Source: DASZIT01 sp963709665 (GTDB lineage: Bacteria > Actinomycetota > Acidimicrobiia > Acidimicrobiales > RAAP-2). From it: DNA of 64,000 nucleotides. The position numbers were made by a program, and so were the translations under genes. The stretch covers positions 1-64,000 of the forward strand of contig CAVPWU010000007.1 of the NCBI GenBank assembly GCA_963709665.1. The letters run 5' to 3'. The notes under the pieces were generated by a model, which saw nothing but the letters and a program-made list of their open reading frames with translations, was not told the origin of the DNA and searched no databases. Below, in pieces: positions 27,993-36,262 of the stretch; the first letter of the stretch is position 1, and the number at the start of each line of letters is the position of its first letter.

Positions 27993-29327
27993 TCAGGCCG
28001 GTCCGGCGAAGGCGGACCGGGCCCGCCCGGCCACCACCTCGGCCAGGACGCCCACCTCCGCCACCCGGGCGGCCGCCTCGGCGAGGCCGGCCCGGCCCAT
28101 GCAGAACCGCCAGACCTCGAGGACCACCGACCGGGCGGGCACCATCCGGGCCAGCCGTTCGAGCTCCTCGGGCTCCGGGTCGACGTGGGCCCGGTACCCG
28201 GCCACCACCCGGTCGACGCGCCCGAGGTGCTTGGCCCCCTCGGCGGCCAGCAGGAAGGCCAGCGGCCAGATCCTGGGGCCGAACCCGGCTCCCGCCCAGT
28301 CCACCACCACCAGTCCCCGGTCGGGGGAGGCCACCACGTTGGCCAGCACGAAGTCCGGGTGGATCAGCCCCTCCGGCAGCCCGTCGCCGTCGTCGAGGCC
28401 GGAGAGGGCGGCGGCCAGCGCCTCGTAGTGGTGGCCCCACCCGTCGGGGACCAGGCACTCGGCGGCGGCCAGGAGCCGGCCGGCGGCGGCGATCTCGTCA
28501 CCGGGACCCCCCGGGGCCAGGTGGTGCCAGGCCCCGCCCCGGAGGCCGGCGAGCTCCGGGCCCACCGGGAGGGCGTGGAGCTGCCCCAGCAGCTCCCCCA
28601 GGCGGTGGAGCCCACCGGCCTCCTTGATGGCCGCCCGCCGCCGGGCCCGGGGCACCGGCTCGACGAACTCGGTGAGGACGACCCCTCGGTCGCCGAGCCG
28701 GGAGAACGGCTCCGGCGGGGCGGCCCGCTCGGCGGGGAAGCCCCGGTCGGCGAGGACCCGGAGCAGGTCGGCCTCCCCGGCCGCCGCCGTCGTCCGGGCC
28801 GGTGGGAACAGGCGGGCCACCCGGTCGGGGCCGCCGCCCGCCTCCACCAGGAACACGCCGAGGTCGAGCTCGGTGAGCCGGGTCGGCGGGGAACCGAGAA
28901 CCTCCCCGAGGTGGGCCCGGAGCCGGGTGGCGTCCGACGGGCCGTCGACCGGCGAGCCGAAGCGGATCAGGTTGCCGTCGGGGTCGACGTGGGAGCCCTC
29001 CCGCAGCCGGTAGGGGGTGTCGGCCACCGGCCGGGTGATCCCCCCGACACCCGGCCGGCCCCACTCGAGGGCCAGGGCGTCGGCGTCGTCGGTGAAGAGG
29101 TAGGCCTCCCCGGCCTCCACGCCGGGAGGTCGGTGGGCGTCGGCGGCGAAGTGCAGGCCCACGCCGTCCCGGTCGGCGAACCCGTACCCGTCCCCGCCGG
29201 CGTGGGCGAGGGTGGTGAAGCCCAGGCCGTCGTAGTGGGAGAGGGTGCGGCGCAGGTCCCGGACCGGAAGGACGGGACTGGCCCGGGTCAGGTGGGGCCC
29301 GGCCCCGGATCCGGTGACGTCTCCCAT
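27993..29327 (-). CDS. VOC domain-aminoglycoside phosphotransferase (APH)-like fusion protein
   Basis: This 444-residue protein fuses two domains. Residues about 10-125 are a VOC (bleomycin-resistance/glyoxalase) module: ASPVLPVRDLRRTLSHYDGL through SHVDPDGNLIRFGSP. Residues about 150-440 are an APH/choline-kinase-like fold with the catalytic loop HPDFVLAN (HxDxxxxN) followed by VVVDWAGAGFGP, the metal-binding Asp. APH-like enzymes phosphorylate small molecules; the VOC part may bind the same ligand. An antibiotic-modifying role is possible but unproven. The ATG at 29327 has TACCGT 8 nt upstream, so the start is leaderless. Confidence 0.82.
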   Translation of the reverse strand: MGDVTGSGAGPHLTRASPVLPVRDLRRTLSHYDGLGFTTLAHAGGDGYGFADRDGVGLHFAADAHRPPGVEAGEAYLFTDDADALALEWGRPGVGGITRPVADTPYRLREGSHVDPDGNLIRFGSPVDGPSDATRLRAHLGEVLGSPPTRLTELDLGVFLVEAGGGPDRVARLFPPARTTAAAGEADLLRVLADRGFPAERAAPPEPFSRLGDRGVVLTEFVEPVPRARRRAAIKEAGGLHRLGELLGQLHALPVGPELAGLRGGAWHHLAPGGPGDEIAAAGRLLAAAECLVPDGWGHHYEALAAALSGLDDGDGLPEGLIHPDFVLANVVASPDRGLVVVDWAGAGFGPRIWPLAFLLAAEGAKHLGRVDRVVAGYRAHVDPEPEELERLARMVPARSVVLEVWRFCMGRAGLAEAAARVAEVGVLAEVVAGRARSAFAGPA

Positions 29328-29410
29328 CGGTCCGCACGGTACCCGAGCCCGTCGCCGACCGGAAGCCGACGCCACCGCCGCCGGACCCGGTCGAACCCGA
29401 GGCGGTTCGG

Positions 29411-29851
29411 TCAGGGCACGGTGATGGTGGCGCTGGTGGGGCTGACACCGCCGGTCCACGAGAGCTGGACCGGTGTGTCGGTATAGATCCACGGTCCGGC
29501 GGGCACCGAGGTGTCGGTGCAGGAGGTCGTGGTGACGATGCCTGCGCAGGTGCCCCCCACCGTGCCGGGCCCCCCGGTGGCGGCGTTGGTCCGGGTGACG
29601 ATGTAGCCGGCCACCGCCACGCCGTTCCCCAGCTCGGCCGCCGTCCAGCTGAGGCTGACGGTGGCGCCCGAGGCACTCCCGGCCGGTGCCGTACCGGTGG
29701 GCATGGCGGTGGCCGCACCGGCGCCGGTGCCGGCGCCGGTGGTCAGCCAGGTGGCGGTGGACGGCGAGCTCGCGCCAATGGCCAGGACGGCCGACACACC
29801 GAGGGCGGCCATTGACGTGGCCCACCGGCCGGGACGGCGGAGCGCCCTCAC
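29411..29851 (-). CDS. secreted fibronectin type III-like small protein
   Basis: This 146-residue protein has an N-terminal basic-hydrophobic signal (RWATSMAALGVSAVLAIGAS) and then one beta-sandwich resembling FnIII: VSLSWTAAELGNGVAVAGYI, with two cysteines in GTCAGIVTTTSC. The GTG at 29851 overlaps the upstream gene's TGA (GTGA). It is the third member of a minus-strand cassette of small exported proteins. The function is unknown; a surface or fibre component is a guess. Confidence 0.65.
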   Translation of the reverse strand: MRALRRPGRWATSMAALGVSAVLAIGASSPSTATWLTTGAGTGAGAATAMPTGTAPAGSASGATVSLSWTAAELGNGVAVAGYIVTRTNAATGGPGTVGGTCAGIVTTTSCTDTSVPAGPWIYTDTPVQLSWTGGVSPTSATITVP

Positions 29852-30378
29852 AGGTCGGCCCCCAGCCCGCTGAAGTGCAACCCGAAGCCGACACCCTGAC
29901 AGGCGTCGGGGGCGGCGTGGATCAGGGTGGCGGTCACCGTCACGTGGGTGCTGCCCCGGGCCGGGACCGGCAGGGATCCGGCGTAGCCGGTGACCACCAG
30001 ATCGGAGGCCGGGCACCCCGGCGCGCCGCCGGAGGTGGTGGTGGTGATCGCCGTGACGTCCAGGAAGGTGCCCGCCGGGTTGGACACCGTGAGGACGAGG
30101 GGCCGTGGCGCACCCGGGTACAGCCCGACCACGTTGCCGGCGATGGCGAACGGTCCCCGGCGGCCGCCCCCCGGCCCCTGGAGTCGACCGCCTCCGGGTT
30201 GGCCCCCAGCGGCGGAGAGCGCCGAGGTGGCGCTCCCGCTGCCGGCGAGACGGACCGGCTCCGACCCTCCCGCCGATCCGACCCACCCCCAAGCGCACGC
30301 CGTCAGCCCCACCCCGAGCACCACCCCACCCGCCAGGCGGGTGCGGCGGGACCGGGACGGCGAGGATCGGCGCGGCAT
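29848..30378 (-). CDS. secreted protein, paralogue of its upstream neighbour
   Basis: This 176-residue protein has an N-terminal membrane segment (RLAGGVVLGVGLTACAWGWV) and a Gly-rich linker. Its beta-rich C-terminal half shares pattern and the ending HAAPDACQGVGF with the upstream gene's HAAPNGCQGVAF. Both have an earlier conserved Cys (PGCPASDL against TACPSSNI), so a disulphide is likely. It overlaps the next gene by 4 nt. The function is unknown. Confidence 0.65.
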   Translation of the reverse strand: MPRRSSPSRSRRTRLAGGVVLGVGLTACAWGWVGSAGGSEPVRLAGSGSATSALSAAGGQPGGGRLQGPGGGRRGPFAIAGNVVGLYPGAPRPLVLTVSNPAGTFLDVTAITTTTSGGAPGCPASDLVVTGYAGSLPVPARGSTHVTVTATLIHAAPDACQGVGFGLHFSGLGADL

Positions 30379-30409
30379 CGGGATCGACCGGAGTCCGGGG
30401 ACGTCGGAG

Positions 30410-30892
30410 CTACTGCTGGGTGCCGGTGACGGTGACCGGGACGGTGAAGGCGACGCCCTGACACCCGTTGGGGGCGGCGTGCGACAGGTCGAGCACAGTG
30501 TCGATCTGCAGTGCCCCGGAGGTGGTGTCGGCCGCTACCGGGAAGCTGCCGAGCGTCGTGGGGGCGTTGGCGTCCAGGCTGATGTTGGAGCTCGGGCACG
30601 CCGTGGGGTTGGTGGACACCGGGGTGCCCCAGGTGAGGCCGGTGATGTTCACGGCGTAGGGGTTGGGGTTCTGCACCGTGAGGTACACCCACCCCGCCGG
30701 TCCCCCCGGGTACAGCGAGGATCCCGAGGCACCCGGGGTCACCGCCGTGACCACCAGGTTCTGGGAGACCAGGGCCCCTCCGGCCCCGGCCCCGGTGCCG
30801 GTGGCGGTCCACGCCGCGTAGGTGATGCCCCCACCGACGCCGACGGCGACGGTGGCGGCGGTGACGCCGATCAACAGTTTCTTGAACCTCAT
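30410..30892 (-). CDS. secreted protein with SipW/CalY-type signal region
   Basis: This exported protein of about 160 residues reads MRFKKLLIGVTAATVAVGVG followed by GITYAAWTATGTG. The AxxAxW-type segment straight after the signal resembles SipW-dependent, TasA/CalY-like surface proteins (from memory of the family; weak). Two cysteines form the pattern shared with the downstream paralogue. GAGGAG lies 7 nt before the ATG at 30892; an ATG two codons earlier (30898) overlaps the stop of the small HTH gene and is also possible. The function is unknown. Confidence 0.68.
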   Translation of the reverse strand: MRFKKLLIGVTAATVAVGVGGGITYAAWTATGTGAGAGGALVSQNLVVTAVTPGASGSSLYPGGPAGWVYLTVQNPNPYAVNITGLTWGTPVSTNPTACPSSNISLDANAPTTLGSFPVAADTTSGALQIDTVLDLSHAAPNGCQGVAFTVPVTVTGTQQ

Positions 30893-30894
30893 GG

Positions 30895-31149
30895 TCATGC
30901 TCCTCGCTCAGGGGAAAGGGACTGTCCGTGGCGTGGATCACCGACGCCGCCGGCCCCGGCCCCGGGAACGTCGTCCATCGACAGCAGGCGGTCGAGCTTG
31001 CGCCGCGCCACGCGCAGCGAACTCGGGACCTGGTCGTCGTCGATGCCGAGCGCCACGGCGATCACGTGATCGTCGTGGCCGTCATCCCGGAGTCGGATGG
31101 CGACGGCATGCAGCACGGGAAGCTGCTGCACCGCCACCGATCGATCCAC
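30895..31149 (-). CDS. small sigma-region-4-like helix-turn-helix protein
   Basis: This protein of about 84 residues has a single HTH resembling sigma-70 region 4: LPVLHAVAIRLRDDGHDDHV followed by IAVALGIDDDQVPSSLRVAR. It has no region 2, so it is not a complete sigma factor. The GTG at 31149 is preceded by TACCGT with a 7-nt gap, a leaderless start; a longer form would begin at GTG 31179. It heads the cassette of secreted proteins and its stop touches the next start. A regulatory role for that cassette is likely but inferred. Confidence 0.62.
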   Translation of the reverse strand: MDRSVAVQQLPVLHAVAIRLRDDGHDDHVIAVALGIDDDQVPSSLRVARRKLDRLLSMDDVPGAGAGGVGDPRHGQSLSPERGA

Positions 31150-31184
31150 ACCGGCCACGGTACGGATCCGCCGCCCCACCGTCG

Positions 31185-31201
31185 TGAGTGGGTACTACTC
31201 A
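31185..31201. promoter_or_regulatory. inverted repeat between LuxR gene and secreted-protein cassette
   Basis: TGAGTGGGTACTACTCA has perfect 5-bp arms (TGAGT/ACTCA) with GTAC at the centre. It sits in the 67-bp gap between the end of the LuxR gene and the start of the small HTH gene, about 25 bp upstream of that gene's TACCGT box. It could be the operator for the LuxR protein or another regulator. Confidence 0.4.
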
Positions 31202-31216
31202 GATTTGGCGACGTCG

Positions 31217-33949
31217 CTACTCAACGGGCGCGCCACCGACCAGGGCCTCGGACAGGCGGGCCCGGTCGTTCACCCCCAGCTTCACGAAGGCGTGGTGGAG
31301 ATGGTTCTCCACCGTCCGGGTGGAGACGCACATCCCCTCGGCGATCTCCCGGTTGGAGCGGCCGGCGGCGGCCAGGTTGGCGATCTCGCGCTCGCGCTTG
31401 GTCAGCCGCACCGGACCCCGCAGGGTGTCGGCCACCGAGGTCCGGGCCCCCTCGCAGTGCTCGGCCCACCGACTGGCGGTCAGGGTGGCCGCCCGGGCCG
31501 CCCGGTCCTGGTGGCGCTGGGCGAGGACGCGGGCGGCGCCGGCGGCGGCCTCCGCCGCCAACCACCAGGCTGTCATGGCGGCGAAGCGCTCGCCGGCGGC
31601 CAGCAGCCCGTCCGGATGGCGGTCGATGACGGCCCGGGCATGGGCGGCCAGGGCGGCCACCAGCTCACTGTCGGACTCGGCGGCCAGCCCGGCCAGGCGC
31701 TCGGCCGGCTCGGGGGAGGGCTCGAGCCGGAGCCAGGTGTCGAGGGCGAGGGCCTGGTCCCCGACCATCGAGGCGCCACGGGCCCAGTTGGCGCCGTCCC
31801 GGGCGGCCTCGAGGGCGGCGGCGGTCCGGCCGGCCAGCTGGTGCACCGCGCTCTCGGCCAGGTAGATGGCCACGTCGTAGTGGCGGTCGATGGTCCGGAT
31901 CCGCCGGAGCTCCTCGAGCGCCCACGCCGCCGCCTCCTCGTTCCCGGAACGGGCCCGGGCGCGGGCCAGTCCCGCCAGCGCCCACGGCCGGTAGCCGAGC
32001 ACGTCCCGTTCGGCGAGCAGCCCCGAGGCGTCGGCGAAGATCCGCCCGGCGCTCGCCGGACGCCCCTGACGGAGGAGGATCTCCCCCAGCAGCACCCCGA
32101 AGGTAGCGGTGGCGTCGAGCATCTCCCCGGACAGGGCCACGTCCCGCAGCCAGGTCAGCAGCTGGTGCGCCGCCTCGAGCTCGCCCTTGCGGGAGAGGGC
32201 CCCGGCCCGGGTGAAGAGGAGGGTGGCCACCGCCAGGGGGTGCCCCAGCCGGTCGGCGTTCGGAACCGCCCGGTCGACCAGGGCGATCGCCTCGCCGCAC
32301 CGCCCCAGGTAGGCCAGGGACGCCGCCGCCGGCGAGGCGGCCGAACTCTCGCTCAGGTCCACGCCCGTCACCTCGGCGGCCCGTCGGGCGTGGGCGAGGG
32401 CGAGGGTGGGGTTCGCCGTGTTGAGTGCGATGCCGGCCAGCTCCTCGTAGACCTCACCGACGAGCACCGGATCGGCCGCCTCCCCGACCGACTCGATGGC
32501 CTCCTCGAGGACGGCCACCGCCCCGTCCGCCTCGTACTGGCACCAGAAGCGGATCCACCCGATGACCAGGGCGAGGCGGAGCCGGTCGTCCGGGGCCGAC
32601 GCCCGGCGGGCCAGCTCGTCGAGCACGGCACCGGCCCGGGCGACCTCTCCCAACCAGCCGAGGGCGCTGGCCAGGGCCGCCCCCTCGACGATCCCGCCGC
32701 TCCGGTCGTAGGCGGCCTGTGCCAGGCGGGCGGCCAGCTTGAAGTCCTGCCGGACGGCGGGTCCGCTCGACGGCGGTGTGGGGTACTGCTCGGGCAGGAC
32801 CTCGTGGAGCCGCGCCGAGAGCAGGTCGGAGATGGCGAACAGGGAGGCGTCGGTCCCGAGCGACAGGGTCACCGGGTCGACGTCGAGTCCGGACTCGAGG
32901 GACCAGCAGGCCAGCCGTACCAGGTCCTCGGACCGGCGGGAGCCGGTGGCGGCCAGGGCGTCCACCAGGTTGCGTCGCAGCGCCCGCTGCTGGAGTGAGG
33001 GCATACGGCTCCGGAGCACCTCGGCATGGAGCGGATGGGCGATGGTCACCTCGATCCGCTCCCCGTTCAGGTCGGTGGAGACCAGCTCCCGGGCCTCGAG
33101 GCCCTCCACCGCCCGGGTCGACGTCAGCCCCGACACCAGGCCCAGGGGGAGCGAGCCGGCGAGGGCGAGCATCTCCATGACCGTGGTCTCGTCCGGGTCC
33201 AGGCTCCCCAGCCGGGCGGCGACGATCTCCTGCAGTCGGGCCCCGGCCGCCCACTCCCCCTGCCAGCGCCACTCGCCGTCCACCACCCGGAGGGCGTCCG
33301 ACTCCCGGCCGGAGAGGACCACCTCCCGGAGGTAGAGGGGGTTGCCACCGGTGACCTGCCAGATGCGGTTGGCGGTGCTGTCGCTCAGGGGTCCGCCCAG
33401 GCCCACCGACAGCAGCTCGTTGGTCTCGCGGAGCGAGAGGTTCTGCAGTTCGATCCGTTCGGCCAGGTCGTCCTTCCACAGGTCCACCAGGGCGGCGGGC
33501 AGGCGGGAGTCCGATCGGGCGGTGACGATGGTCACGAAGTCGTCGCCACCGGCCAGCTGGTGCAGCAGTCCGGCCGAGGCGTCGTCGAGGGACTGGCAGT
33601 CGTCGGCCAGGACCAGGAGCCCCTTTCCGGCCCGGAGGGCCAGCAGCTCGCGCTCCACCGAGGAGGTGAGGTCGGCCAGACTGTCCGAGCCGGGGATGCG
33701 GAGCACGGTACGGAGCGGTCCCAGCGGGACGGCGGCGTAGCCGGCGCTGCCCCGGATGGTGAGCGTCGCCCACCCCTCGGTCGCCGCCTCCTCCAGGGCG
33801 GCCCGGGCCAGCCGGGACTTGCCCACCCCCGCCGGTCCCCCGATCACCGCGCTCGACGCCGGTCGGGAGGAGCGGATCATCCGGAGGAGCTCGAGCTCCT
33901 CGGTGCGGCCGACGAGCGGCCACCCGGTCCCGTTGGTCCCCGACGGCAT
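31217..33949 (-). CDS. large AAA-type LuxR-family transcriptional regulator (LAL/MalT-like)
   Basis: This 910-residue regulator starts with an ATPase module (PLVGRTEELELLR, Walker A GGPAGVGKSR at about 37-46, Walker B LLVLADDCQSLDD). A long helical, TPR-like middle follows (about 350-830), and it ends in a LuxR HTH: VRLTKREREIANLAAAGRSN REIAEGMCVSTRTVENHLHH. Such STAND-type regulators bind an inducer and ATP and activate a few promoters. The ATG at 33949 follows AGGG. The secreted-protein cassette lies directly downstream on the same strand, so it is a plausible target. Confidence 0.9.
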   Translation of the reverse strand: MPSGTNGTGWPLVGRTEELELLRMIRSSRPASSAVIGGPAGVGKSRLARAALEEAATEGWATLTIRGSAGYAAVPLGPLRTVLRIPGSDSLADLTSSVERELLALRAGKGLLVLADDCQSLDDASAGLLHQLAGGDDFVTIVTARSDSRLPAALVDLWKDDLAERIELQNLSLRETNELLSVGLGGPLSDSTANRIWQVTGGNPLYLREVVLSGRESDALRVVDGEWRWQGEWAAGARLQEIVAARLGSLDPDETTVMEMLALAGSLPLGLVSGLTSTRAVEGLEARELVSTDLNGERIEVTIAHPLHAEVLRSRMPSLQQRALRRNLVDALAATGSRRSEDLVRLACWSLESGLDVDPVTLSLGTDASLFAISDLLSARLHEVLPEQYPTPPSSGPAVRQDFKLAARLAQAAYDRSGGIVEGAALASALGWLGEVARAGAVLDELARRASAPDDRLRLALVIGWIRFWCQYEADGAVAVLEEAIESVGEAADPVLVGEVYEELAGIALNTANPTLALAHARRAAEVTGVDLSESSAASPAAASLAYLGRCGEAIALVDRAVPNADRLGHPLAVATLLFTRAGALSRKGELEAAHQLLTWLRDVALSGEMLDATATFGVLLGEILLRQGRPASAGRIFADASGLLAERDVLGYRPWALAGLARARARSGNEEAAAWALEELRRIRTIDRHYDVAIYLAESAVHQLAGRTAAALEAARDGANWARGASMVGDQALALDTWLRLEPSPEPAERLAGLAAESDSELVAALAAHARAVIDRHPDGLLAAGERFAAMTAWWLAAEAAAGAARVLAQRHQDRAARAATLTASRWAEHCEGARTSVADTLRGPVRLTKREREIANLAAAGRSNREIAEGMCVSTRTVENHLHHAFVKLGVNDRARLSEALVGGAPVE

Positions 33950-34078
33950 GGATGCCCTTCCCGACGCCCCATCTCCGGAGCGCGCCCTCCGGGATTCTGC
34001 CACAGCCCATCCCCGGGATCGACGCCGGCTACCCCGGGACAGCCGCCCCGGGCACGGCGGCCCGGACCGGCCCCCTGC

Positions 34079-34699
34079 TCACCGATCCGGCGCCCAGGCC
34101 CCCGGGTCGGTGCGGATGCCCCCCTCCAGGACGGCGAGGCTCTCGACCAGGGCGGCGGACAGGTCCCCGCCGTCGATGTACCACCGGGTGTGGACGGTCT
34201 GGATGACCCCGCCGGCCGCCGCCGCCAGCACGGTGGGGACCAGGGCATCCGGAGGAAGCCCGAGCCGTTCGCCGAAGAACTCGGCCATCAACGGCTGGGA
34301 CTTCAGCTGGATCCCGCCGAGGACGCTCTTCACCAGGGTGGGCGCCGACGCCACCACCACCATCCACCGGCGGAGCAGGGCCATGTCCTCGTCGGCCGAC
34401 ACCTCGCCGATGGCCAGGCGCAGGGACTGCAGCGGCGGCTCGTCCCCGGGCCGGCCCCCCAGCGCCGCCCGGAGGGCGGCGGCCCGTCGGTCGATCCGGA
34501 CCTGCAGCACCTCCTCCTTGACCGGGAAGTAGCGGTAGAAGGTCCGGGCGGAGATCCCGGCCTCGACGGCGATCTCCTCCACCGTCACCTCACCGAACCC
34601 ACGCTGTTCGAACAGCCGGAGGGCCACGGCCTCGAGCTCCAGGATCATCATCTCCGAGCGCTTCTCGCGGAGCTGCCCGGCCAGCGACTGAGTTGCCAA
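34079..34699 (-). CDS. TetR-family transcriptional regulator
   Basis: This regulator of about 206 residues has the TetR HTH: ALRLFEQRGFGEVTVEEIAV EAGISARTFYRYFPVKEEVL. The ligand-binding domain is not assignable. The TTG at 34699 is preferred, with AGAGGA upstream and a normal short N-terminus; the frame stays open to 34846 but that extension is Arg-rich and overlaps the promoter of the divergent alcohol dehydrogenase operon. It probably controls that operon. Confidence 0.85.
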   Translation of the reverse strand: MATQSLAGQLREKRSEMMILELEAVALRLFEQRGFGEVTVEEIAVEAGISARTFYRYFPVKEEVLQVRIDRRAAALRAALGGRPGDEPPLQSLRLAIGEVSADEDMALLRRWMVVVASAPTLVKSVLGGIQLKSQPLMAEFFGERLGLPPDALVPTVLAAAAGGVIQTVHTRWYIDGGDLSAALVESLAVLEGGIRTDPGAWAPDR

Positions 34700-34807
34700 C
34701 GCCGTCCTCTCGTCGAGCCACCGGGCCGCATGCCGACGGCGGGTGCGGTGGCGGGACCCGAGCCTACGACAGGTGGTCCGCCGCCCGGCACAGCTAGCGT
34801 CAGGGCG

Positions 34808-34852
34808 ATGGAACCCCACTGCCCGACCCCGACCCCGAGCCGGCACCGGTGA
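34808..34852 (+). CDS. 14-residue leader ORF coupled to alcohol dehydrogenase
   Basis: ATG at 34808 lies 7 nt after TAGCGT (34795-34800), the leaderless promoter pattern of this genome. It encodes MEPHCPTPTPSRHR, whose TGA overlaps the GTG of the alcohol dehydrogenase gene (GTGA). It may serve only to carry ribosomes to that start. The alternative is that it is chance reading of a short leader. Confidence 0.45.
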   Translation: MEPHCPTPTPSRHR

Positions 34853-35787
34853 AGGCGGTCCGCAGCGTCGAGGGCGGGGTGGCGGTGGTCGACCTCGACG
34901 AGCCGCCGGGCACCGGCCAGCTCCTCGAGATGAAGGCCACCAGCATCTGCGGCTCCGACCTCACCTACATCCGGTACGGGAGCCGGTCCATCCTCGGCCA
35001 CGAGCTCTCCGGCGTGCGGGAGGACGGCACCGCGGTGGTGGTCGAGGCGATCTACGGCTGCATGACCTGCCCGGAGTGCCTGCGGGGGGACTACAACCTC
35101 TGCGGGACCCACGCCCAGCGAGCCCTGGGGATCACCGCCGACGGCGGGATCGCCGAACAGTTCCGGGCCCCGGCCGAGCGACTGGTCACGGTGCCCGACG
35201 GGCTGGACGTGCGGGACGCCTCGCTGGTGGAGCCGGCCTCGGTGTCCTGGCACGCCCTGCGTCTGGCCGGCACCGGGCCCGGGAAGCGGGTGGCGGTGGT
35301 CGGGGCCGGCGCCCTGGGCCTGCTGGCGGTGGCGGGGGCCCGGCGCCTGGGGGGCGAGGAGGTGGCCCTCGAGGCGCGCCACCCCCACCAGGTCGAGGCG
35401 GGCGAGCGGCTGGGGGCGAGGGTCGGGACCGACGGCCTCTACGACGTGGTGGTGGAGGCGGCCGGTACCGAGGCGAGCCTGGCCCGCTCGGTGGAGTTGG
35501 TGGCCCCGGGCGGCACCATCGTGGTCCTCGGCGTCCACTTCGGGACCGTCGGTCTGGACTGGATGCCCCTGTTCCACCGCGAGGCCCGCATCATCCCCTC
35601 GCTGGGCTACTGCGCCCACGACGGCGGGCGGGAGATGGAGGAGGCGGCGGCCATGTTGGCCGACGACCCCGAGATCGTCCGCACCCTCATCACCCACCGG
35701 TTCCCCATCGAGGACGCCACCCGCGCCTTCGCGGTGGCCGCCGACCGCACCGCCGGGGCCATCCGCGTGGTGATCGAGCCGTCATGA
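34849..35787 (+). CDS. zinc-containing alcohol dehydrogenase (MDR family)
   Basis: This 312-residue medium-chain dehydrogenase oxidises an alcohol with NAD(P)+. Catalytic zinc ligands are in ATSICGSDLTY (Cys) and LGHELSG (His-Glu). A structural-zinc-like lobe CMTCPECLRGDYNLC and a Rossmann motif VAVVGAGALGLLAV follow. It is somewhat shorter than typical 340-350-residue members, mainly in the N-terminal domain. The GTG start overlaps a 14-residue leader ORF, and the stop overlaps the next ATG (ATGA), giving a two-gene operon. Confidence 0.9.
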   Translation: MKAVRSVEGGVAVVDLDEPPGTGQLLEMKATSICGSDLTYIRYGSRSILGHELSGVREDGTAVVVEAIYGCMTCPECLRGDYNLCGTHAQRALGITADGGIAEQFRAPAERLVTVPDGLDVRDASLVEPASVSWHALRLAGTGPGKRVAVVGAGALGLLAVAGARRLGGEEVALEARHPHQVEAGERLGARVGTDGLYDVVVEAAGTEASLARSVELVAPGGTIVVLGVHFGTVGLDWMPLFHREARIIPSLGYCAHDGGREMEEAAAMLADDPEIVRTLITHRFPIEDATRAFAVAADRTAGAIRVVIEPS

Positions 35788-36239
35788 ACCCCGTCGACCA
35801 GTTCCACGTCGGGATCGTGGTGGCCGACTTCGACGCCTCCCTCGCCCACCTGTCAGAGCTGTTCGGGTACAGCTGGTGCCCGGAGATCGCCCTGCCGACC
35901 GAGGTCACCCTCCCCTCCGGCACCACGGTCATCGACCTGGGCTTCGTCTACTCGGCGGAGGCGCCCCGGGTGGAGGTCATCCGCACCATCCCCGGCACCC
36001 TGTGGACACCGGCGGAGGGCTCGGGCATCCACCACCTCGGCTACTGGTCCGACGACGTGGCCGCCGACGCCGCCGCCCTCGAGGCGCGGGGGTTCGCCGC
36101 CGAGGCGGCCGGCAACCGTCCCGACGGCACCCCGGTGTGGGCCTACCACCGGAGCCCCACCGGGCCCCGCATCGAGATCGTGTCCCGGGACATCCAGCCC
36201 TCCCTCGAGGGGTACTGGGCCTCAGCCGGCACCGCCTGA
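35784..36239 (+). CDS. VOC family protein
   Basis: This 151-residue vicinal-oxygen-chelate protein reads VDQFHVGIVVADFDASLAHL at the start, then GIHHLGYWSDDVAADAAALE and RIEIVSRDIQPSLEGYW. The metal-binding His/Glu positions (FHVG, IHHLG, RIEIV) are kept, in the style of glyoxalase or methylmalonyl-CoA epimerase-like proteins. It is translationally coupled to the alcohol dehydrogenase, so it probably acts on the same substrate or its product. Confidence 0.87.
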   Translation: MNPVDQFHVGIVVADFDASLAHLSELFGYSWCPEIALPTEVTLPSGTTVIDLGFVYSAEAPRVEVIRTIPGTLWTPAEGSGIHHLGYWSDDVAADAAALEARGFAAEAAGNRPDGTPVWAYHRSPTGPRIEIVSRDIQPSLEGYWASAGTA

Positions 36240-36262
36240 CGCCGATCGGCGGCGGGCGGGCG

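Noticed and set aside
28498..29718. Arg/Pro-rich frames on the minus strand beside the VOC-APH gene
   Set aside because: They are alternate-frame shadows of the same gene with no independent start signals.
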